A DNA stretch of 5,812 nucleotides, taken from positions 1-5,812 of the forward strand of contig CAZVEV010000347.1 of assembly GCA_964625865.1 (NCBI GenBank), written 5' to 3'. The position numbers and the translations under genes were made by a program. The DNA is from CAZVEV01 sp964625865 (GTDB lineage: Bacteria > Planctomycetota > Phycisphaerae > SM23-33). The notes below the pieces were generated by a model that did not search any database, was not told the origin of the DNA, and worked only from the letters and a program-made list of their open reading frames with translations. Positions 1 to 5,812 of this stretch are shown here, piece by piece (position 1 is the stretch's first letter; each line of letters opens with the position of its first letter).

Positions 1-44
1 CAGCACAAATAACCTACCCGACTTGGAGGCTTGCTTCATAGTTT

Positions 45-330
45 CAGGGCAGAGCGAGGTGGCGGAGTCCCGTGGGGACGACGTCGCGAGCGCCGCCCTG
101 GGTACTCGTGCGCCAAACGGCTCAAGCCCCAAGCGGGGCGTCACCGCCAAGGCGTGATATTGGGTGGCGCACCGTTGGTGCTTGGGTCTTCATACGCACG
201 ACGACCCAGGGCGGCGCCGCGGCCTGCGGCCGCCCGCTCTGCCCTGGGCTTTCGACTGTCAGCCCGTTGGGCTGTATGGCGTCTTCATTCGAGCAGGCGT
301 GGTTGCGGCTTCGCCGTAGCCCACGGCACC
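45..330. repeat. Intergenic array of GC-rich stem-loops with nested long-range inverted repeats
   Basis: Nearly the whole space behind the 333-1457 gene can be folded. Long-range pairs are 45-56 with 235-246 (12 bp, perfect), 90-103 with 204-217 (14 bp, perfect) and 106-112 with 195-201 (7 bp, perfect). Between and around them sit small hairpins: 67-71/75-79, 126-130/135-139, 141-157 (one bulge), 169-173/177-181, 219-224/228-233, 260-265/269-274 and 299-324. A competing local fold pairs 205-212 with 241-248 (8 bp) and 45-50 with 95-100 (6 bp). Read on the minus strand, the 169-181 and 260-274 hairpins share an AAC loop, which suggests a common design. The pairing is seen directly. From memory, similar arrays of CCCAGGGC/GCCCTGGG hairpins are scattered in planctomycete and related intergenic regions, so a dispersed non-coding repeat is my best reading. 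A structured RNA in the 3' region of the upstream gene is the alternative. Open frames that cross it look spurious. Confidence 0.7.
299..330 (-). repeat. REP-like hairpin next to the stop codon of the 333-1457 gene
   Basis: On the minus strand this begins with the head GGGTGCCG three bases after the TGA. A hairpin follows: GTGG at 299-302 pairs with CCAC at 321-324, and 303-309 pairs with 313-319 around a three-base loop, with C320 bulged and two G-T wobbles. A GGGTGCC-type head followed by an imperfect GC hairpin resembles the repetitive extragenic palindromes mobilised by IS200-like TnpA-REP proteins. That resemblance is from memory and no such transposase is in the window. It may also stabilise the 3' end of the gene's mRNA. 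It lacks a following T-run, so it is not a classical intrinsic terminator. Confidence 0.45.
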
Positions 331-332
331 CT

Positions 333-1457
333 TCAGTCTGTAATCTCCGTCAGGTCGATGCCCAGGACGGCTTGGGACAGGGCGTTGAGGGTTTCGAAGT
401 CGCCGGCGAAGCAGCAGGTGGTGTGGGTGTGGGTCATGGATTCGCCGGGGGCCAGTTCGGCGGCGGGGGAGTTGCTTTCGAGTTCGAAGAACGTCGGCTC
501 GCCCGCGTCGGTGCCGGGGTCGTTGTAGCTGTTGATCGCGTCGCCGGCCAACGGGGACCCCTGGAGCTGCCAGGCGCTGTTGGTATACGGCAAGGCGGCG
601 GCGTCTTCGGGCAGGGTGAAGCGGACGATGGTCAACTGGCGGTTGGCGATATCGTAGCTGCCGAAGACGTCCCTCGCCCGCCCCGGCGCCACCCCGATCT
701 TGCCGCGCCGCCGCCCGTCGACGGTGTACCAGACGTACCGGTCGCGTACGGCGCCGTAGTCGGCAGGCGTCTCGCCGAAGTAGTCCATCTTCGGCGCCGG
801 GCCGGCGTCGGTCAGCGGGATCAGGACCTTGCCGTTTTCCAGCCCCTTCATCATGCCCAGGATCCAGATGTTGATCAGCCCGCCCTCGCGCGTCCAGGCC
901 GCCTCGCCCGCATTGGTCAGCGTGTTGACCGACTCGAAGCCCACCGAGGCCAGGTCTGCCGGAATCGCGGCGCCGAGGGTCTCGGCAATCTCATCGGCTG
1001 ACAGGGCGCTGACCTGGCGGTTCAGGGCGCAGTCGAACGTCGTGCCGGCGTAGCTGGTGGCGTCGAACCGGGCGGACATCGTCAGCGACGCCTCGCCTTG
1101 CTGATCGACGTCGAACGGCCCCGACGTGAAGCCCGGCGGAGCGATCCACGTTGACAGGTCGAAAGGCGCGCCGGCGGGGAAGAATAACGCAAACTGTCCT
1201 GCTTCCGGTCCGAGCCAGAATCGGTCGGCCCCGCCGTAATTGTTGAAGGTTGGATCGTCTTCGGACTCTCGCGCGATGAACGGGCGATTGAGCCACCCGT
1301 AGCTGGCCCCCTCGTCCCCGGCGAGCGTTGCGGTCATCACGCGCCCCTGGAAGGCGGGGACGACGGCAACGCGCGCGTCGTCTGAGGTCCGCAGCTCGGC
1401 CACGTCGGCGTGCGAGTTCAGGAAAGCGAGGTCCTGTCCGTAGTTAGGGTATTCCAT
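333..1457 (-). CDS. Conserved hypothetical protein, DUF6786-like, probable galactose-mutarotase-type beta fold
   Basis: This is a 374-residue protein of unknown function. The ATG at 1457 is chosen because AAAGGA (1465-1470 on the opposite strand) lies seven bases upstream. The frame stays open to 1985, but the upstream translation is Arg/Pro-rich and looks non-coding. There is no signal peptide or membrane segment, so it is probably cytoplasmic. Motifs seen are GGADRFWLGPE at about 75-85, followed by a hydrophobic QFALFF strand; a Gly/Trp-rich stretch at 192-206 (GGLINIWILGMMKG); and near the C terminus FELESNSPAAELAPGES (324-340), followed by HTHT with H343 and H345. An E-x-x-S-P-A-x-x-L-x-P-G-E-S segment leading into histidines recalls proteins of the galactose mutarotase-like superfamily, and the whole pattern recalls DUF6786. 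Both are from memory, not from a search. A sugar-binding or sugar-modifying role would be a guess. The gene stands alone, divergent from clpC. Confidence 0.85.
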   Translation of the reverse strand: MEYPNYGQDLAFLNSHADVAELRTSDDARVAVVPAFQGRVMTATLAGDEGASYGWLNRPFIARESEDDPTFNNYGGADRFWLGPEAGQFALFFPAGAPFDLSTWIAPPGFTSGPFDVDQQGEASLTMSARFDATSYAGTTFDCALNRQVSALSADEIAETLGAAIPADLASVGFESVNTLTNAGEAAWTREGGLINIWILGMMKGLENGKVLIPLTDAGPAPKMDYFGETPADYGAVRDRYVWYTVDGRRRGKIGVAPGRARDVFGSYDIANRQLTIVRFTLPEDAAALPYTNSAWQLQGSPLAGDAINSYNDPGTDAGEPTFFELESNSPAAELAPGESMTHTHTTCCFAGDFETLNALSQAVLGIDLTEITD

Positions 1458-1462
1458 AGCGG

Positions 1463-1482
1463 GGTCCTTTCGTCTGAGGACC
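1463..1482 (-). promoter_or_regulatory. Ribosome binding site inside a small hairpin, upstream of the 333-1457 gene
   Basis: On the minus strand AAAGGA (1465-1470) lies seven bases before the ATG and fixes the start. The same bases fall in a perfect 6-bp inverted repeat: AGGACC (complement of 1463-1468) pairs with GGTCCT (complement of 1477-1482) across an eight-base loop. If it folds, the stem covers the core of the Shine-Dalgarno sequence. The pairing is visible; any effect on translation is inference. No convincing -35/-10 pair was found further upstream. Confidence 0.6.
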
Positions 1483-1572
1483 TTGGATACCATATTCGCG
1501 CGTGACCGTCGAGCCCATAGATCGCCATTCGCGGCCTCCGGTTGGGCGTGAGGCCGTGTCCCTGCCTGCCAA

Positions 1573-1596
1573 GCCCCGTAGCCGCCCCGTAGCCGC
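1573..1596. repeat. 11-bp tandem duplication
   Basis: CCCCGTAGCCG occurs twice head to tail (1574-1584 and 1585-1595), and the period-11 match runs over 24 bases. It is probably a small slippage duplication. A period of about one helical turn would also suit paired protein sites, but nothing else supports that. Confidence 0.6.
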
Positions 1597-1917
1597 ATGC
1601 CACGCCTGAAACCGTCCTGCCCCCGCTGATCGGGAGATAAGCTCTCAGGCCGCGGCCTCGTGCGTGCTGAGGGGTCCGGCTGGGCAGGGGCGTGTCCGGA
1701 TTTGACAGTCGGGGCCCGTCTGGGGTGACAAGGTGACAGAGGCGGCGAGGCCCCGTATGCGTGGACGTTGGGGGCATTGTACGCCGTCCTCGCACGCCAG
1801 AGGACCCGCCAGCCGGCGCAGAGCGGGGTGTAAGTGGTTCTTGAGTAGACGGTAAGCCTCGCTACGTCACGATAGACGGGGCAGGGCTCGGGTGTGTGGA
1901 CGGCCGGTGAACGGGTT

Positions 1918-1946
1918 TTGGCGCGGGCGTTGCATGTACTGATAAG
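1918..1946 (+). promoter_or_regulatory. Candidate sigma-70-type promoter for clpC
   Basis: TTGGCG (1918-1923) and GATAAG (1941-1946) are separated by 17 bases. Each hexamer matches four of six consensus positions. This is the best-spaced pair I found upstream of clpC and would put the transcript start near 1953, giving a leader of roughly 196 bases. TAGAAT at 2050-2055 is a better -10 hexamer, but its nearest -35-like TTGCCG (2023-2028) is 21 bases away, which is too far. Such matches occur by chance, so the call is weak. Confidence 0.25.
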
Positions 1947-1965
1947 GGCGAGATGTGGATTCTCG

Positions 1966-2047
1966 GGCCCGTCTGGCCGATACAAAGGGCGTGGACGGGC
2001 CGCGGTGCGACTTTGCGCGGTTTTGCCGCCGAAGCCCGCGCCGCACC
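1966..2047 (+). other. Two adjacent GC hairpins in the probable clpC leader
   Basis: The first pairs 1966-1973 (GGCCCGTC) with 1994-2001 (GACGGGCC), eight perfect base pairs with a 20-base loop. The second begins three bases later: 2004-2009 pairs with 2042-2047 and, inside it, 2015-2020 (GCGCGG) pairs with 2036-2041, leaving a five-base bulge on the left side only. A smaller hairpin, 2076-2081/2086-2091, follows. If transcription starts near 1953 they would lie in the 5' untranslated leader of clpC. GC-rich sequence folds readily, so function is unproven. None covers the clpC ribosome binding site, which argues against a simple RNA thermometer. Confidence 0.4.
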
Positions 2048-2132
2048 ACTAGAATGACTTAGAGCGGACGCGGCGCCGTCGCGGCCGACGGTTCACTGGA
2101 ACGCAGAAGCGGGAGAATACCGCCTGCAGGCT

Positions 2133-2138
2133 GGGGAG
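2133..2138 (+). promoter_or_regulatory. Ribosome binding site of clpC
   Basis: GGGGAG lies ten bases before the ATG at 2149. It supports that start, as does the protein's opening FERFTERARKV, which matches the usual N terminus of ClpC proteins. Confidence 0.7.
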
Positions 2139-2148
2139 CACTAAGCTT

Positions 2149-4698
<2,550 letters not shown>

Positions 4699-4701
4699 TT
4701 C

Positions 4702-4722
4702 GATTGTAGATTGTAGATCTAC
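4702..4722. repeat. Short period-7 repeat and palindrome behind clpC
   Basis: GATTGTA occurs twice in tandem (4702-4708 and 4709-4715) and continues with GAT, giving 17 bases of perfect period 7. It runs into the 10-bp palindrome GTAGATCTAC (4713-4722). This patch is AT-rich against a GC-rich background. It starts three bases after the clpC stop codon. Confidence 0.55.
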
Positions 4723-4737
4723 GATTGAACGGAATAC

Positions 4738-4772
4738 GACAAGACCTGTCCTCGATCAGGACAGGTCTTGTC
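4738..4772. terminator. Perfect 15-bp hairpin, probable bidirectional terminator between convergent genes
   Basis: Arms 4738-4752 and 4758-4772 are exact reverse complements around the five-base loop CGATC. The arm reads GACAAGACCTGTCCT. It lies 39 bases past the clpC stop and about 100 bases past the stop of the convergent parvulin gene, the expected place for a shared terminator. No strong T-run follows on either strand, so it is not textbook Rho-independent. It may act mainly as an mRNA 3'-end stabiliser or with a protein factor. The pairing is certain; the function is inferred. Confidence 0.65.
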
Positions 4773-4790
4773 TTGCGCTGTGCAGTTACA

Positions 4791-4842
4791 CCGGACCGTC
4801 CGAGCAACGAGACGTTCACTCAACGGGTCCCGCTCGGTCCGG
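4791..4842. other. Imperfect hairpin nearer the parvulin stop codon
   Basis: CCGGACCG (4791-4798) pairs exactly with CGGTCCGG (4835-4842). The stem continues with AGC (4803-4805) against GCT (4832-4834) after a four-base bulge, and a 26-base loop closes it. It starts 30 bases beyond the parvulin stop on the minus strand and could be that gene's own transcript-end structure. No T-run follows. It is weaker than the 4738-4772 hairpin. Confidence 0.35.
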
Positions 4843-4872
4843 AATCGCACATCTAGGATCGCAAGTCAAACA

Positions 4873-5812
4873 TCACTTGATCACGACCGGATTCGCCGCG
4901 GCGGCTTTGCGGATGATGTCGGCCTGAAGGGCGGCCATCAGCATGCCCTTGGCCACGTCGCCGGCGCCGCTGCCGGGCTTGTCCGTGCCTTCGACGCGCT
5001 TGGTCACCTTGATCAGGTGGAAGCCGAAACTGCTCTCGACGATGCCGCTGGTCTCGCCGACCTTCATGGCGAAGGCCGCCTTCGAGAACGCCGGATCCAT
5101 CTTGTCGAATGTGAACGCCTGCTCCAGGTCGCCGCCCTTGGCGCTCGACGGGCAGGCCGAATGCTTCTTCGCCGCGTCGGCGAACGTGACGGTCTTGTCG
5201 GCGATCTGCTTGGCGATCTCGGTCAGGGCCTTGCGGGCCTTGTCCTTGTCGGCCTGAGAGGCGTACATCGGCGACATGATGAGGATATGGCTGGCGTTGA
5301 GCTTCGTGCCGTCAGAGTAGGCCGCGGGGGCCGACTTGGCCAGCGCGTCAACCTTGTCCTTGGCCAGGGCCTGCTCCTGGAGGGTCTGCATGGCCACCTG
5401 CATGCCCAACTGCGTGTTCAGGTCGGCTTCGGTCATATTCTGACGCTTGAGCACTTCGGCCAGCGTCATGTTCCGCTGCTTGAGCTGGTCTTCGATCTTC
5501 TTCCTCTCGGCGGCCAGTTTGTCAGCGGGGCAGGGGAGGGTCTTCAGGTAGGCGGTCATCAGTTCCTGCTGGATCATGCGTCCCAGGAGTGTCTTGCGGG
5601 CCGACGCGACCCGGGCAGGCGGCATCCCCGGATACCGGGACAGAATCGCGTTGATCTTGTCCTCGGTGATCTCGGTGGCGCCCACGGTGGCCAGGACTTT
5701 GGCTTTCGGCGCGGCGGGCGTGACGGCGGGCTTGGCTGCCGGCTTGGCGGGGGCCTCTTCGGCATGGGCGCCGACGGCGACAAACATGATTGCCACCATC
5801 ACGACGGCTACG
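4873..5812 (-). CDS. Exported parvulin-type peptidyl-prolyl cis-trans isomerase (PrsA/SurA-like), N terminus beyond the window
   Basis: Parvulins catalyse cis-trans isomerisation at proline bonds and act as folding chaperones for exported proteins. The frame is open to the right edge. A GTG (5802) and an ATG (5799) could start it, but the hydrophobic run (VAVVMVAIMFVAV) continues upstream of both and no basic n-region is visible, so the true start is probably outside. Counting the GTG as residue 1, a signal peptide ends at AHA, with cleavage near 14/15, followed by an Ala/Pro/Lys linker to about 35. A helical SurA-N-like chaperone region (about 36-155) follows, then a parvulin domain (about 168-272) with SHIL (H172), HSACPSSAKGGDLE (214-227) and FGFHLIKV (H262). 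The CPSS...GGDL segment closely resembles E. coli PpiC. There is no LxxC lipobox at the cleavage site, which argues against a PrsA-type lipoprotein, so periplasmic or membrane-associated placement is likely. It converges on clpC. Confidence 0.9.
   Translation of the reverse strand, partial: VAVVMVAIMFVAVGAHAEEAPAKPAAKPAVTPAAPKAKVLATVGATEITEDKINAILSRYPGMPPARVASARKTLLGRMIQQELMTAYLKTLPCPADKLAAERKKIEDQLKQRNMTLAEVLKRQNMTEADLNTQLGMQVAMQTLQEQALAKDKVDALAKSAPAAYSDGTKLNASHILIMSPMYASQADKDKARKALTEIAKQIADKTVTFADAAKKHSACPSSAKGGDLEQAFTFDKMDPAFSKAAFAMKVGETSGIVESSFGFHLIKVTKRVEGTDKPGSGAGDVAKGMLMAALQADIIRKAAAANPVVIK

Larger units (their letters stand above)
1458..2148. other. Divergent intergenic region between the DUF6786-like gene and clpC
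   Basis: At 691 bases this is long for a compact bacterial genome, and it must hold the promoters of both outward-facing genes. I see no tRNA, no insertion sequence and no convincing gene. Frames that cross it are Arg/Pro-rich with no family resemblance and no good ribosome binding site. I looked for heat-shock operators of known type (the CIRCE inverted repeat and the CtsR heptad repeat) and found neither. What it does hold is an 11-bp tandem duplication, a pair of GGTGACA repeats (1724-1730 and 1732-1738), a widely spaced direct repeat GGGCCCGTCTGG (1712-1723 and 1965-1976), a weak promoter candidate and leader hairpins. Confidence 0.7.

Noticed and set aside
1..39. Possible minus-strand gene start at 39 running off the left edge, beginning MKQASKSGRLFVL
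   Set aside because: Only 13 codons are visible and no ribosome binding site precedes the ATG. Thirteen open codons occur often by chance.
45..246. A MITE bounded by the 12-bp inverted repeats
   Set aside because: The termini have no recognisable target-site duplication, and the internal arms are better explained as RNA or DNA secondary structure. A search for copies could reopen this.
72..1001. A 309-residue plus-strand frame, and the overlapping 165-residue frame at 31-528
   Set aside because: Both read through the hairpin array and then antisense to the 333-1457 gene. Their composition is low-complexity and no ribosome binding site precedes them.
1702..1730. TTGACA as a -35 element for clpC
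   Set aside because: The hexamer 17 bases downstream is GTGACA, a poor -10, and the site would be more than 400 bases from the clpC start.
1458..1985. N-terminal extension of the 333-1457 gene to an ATG at 1985
   Set aside because: The extra 176 residues are Arg/Pro-rich with no family character. The ATG at 1457 has a well-spaced ribosome binding site and begins the conserved-looking part.

Overview
The window reads as GC-rich bacterial chromosome and most plausibly comes from a member of the Planctomycetota, perhaps a Phycisphaerae-like lineage. The basis is the galactose-mutarotase-fold-like orphan protein, the ClpC subtype, and a dense array of intergenic GC hairpins of a style I remember from planctomycete genomes. 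That assignment is inference, because there is no marker gene here.

Layout, left to right. Bases 1-332 hold no convincing gene. They contain a compact array of stem-loops (about 45-330) with long-range inverted repeats of 12, 14 and 7 bp, directly behind the stop codon of the first gene. A minus-strand gene (333-1457) encodes a 374-residue protein that I place, from memory of family motifs, near DUF6786 and the galactose mutarotase fold; its biochemical role is unknown. A 691-base divergent intergenic region (1458-2148) follows. It holds the ribosome binding sites of both flanking genes, a weak promoter candidate and GC hairpins in the probable clpC leader. The plus-strand gene 2149-4698 is a complete clpC, the Hsp100 unfoldase that feeds ClpP. 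A 174-base convergent intergenic region (4699-4872) contains a perfect 15-bp hairpin, probably a two-way terminator. A minus-strand gene runs from 4873 past the right edge. It encodes an exported parvulin-type peptidyl-prolyl isomerase of the PrsA/SurA kind, and its first codons lie outside the window.

Two of the three genes are protein quality-control factors, ClpC in the cytoplasm and the parvulin outside the inner membrane. They are convergent and not one operon, so the adjacency need not be functional. No CRISPR array, transposase, tRNA, rRNA or defence gene was seen. The two coding regions on the right look ordinary. The features most worth following up are the hairpin array at the left edge and the structured clpC leader.
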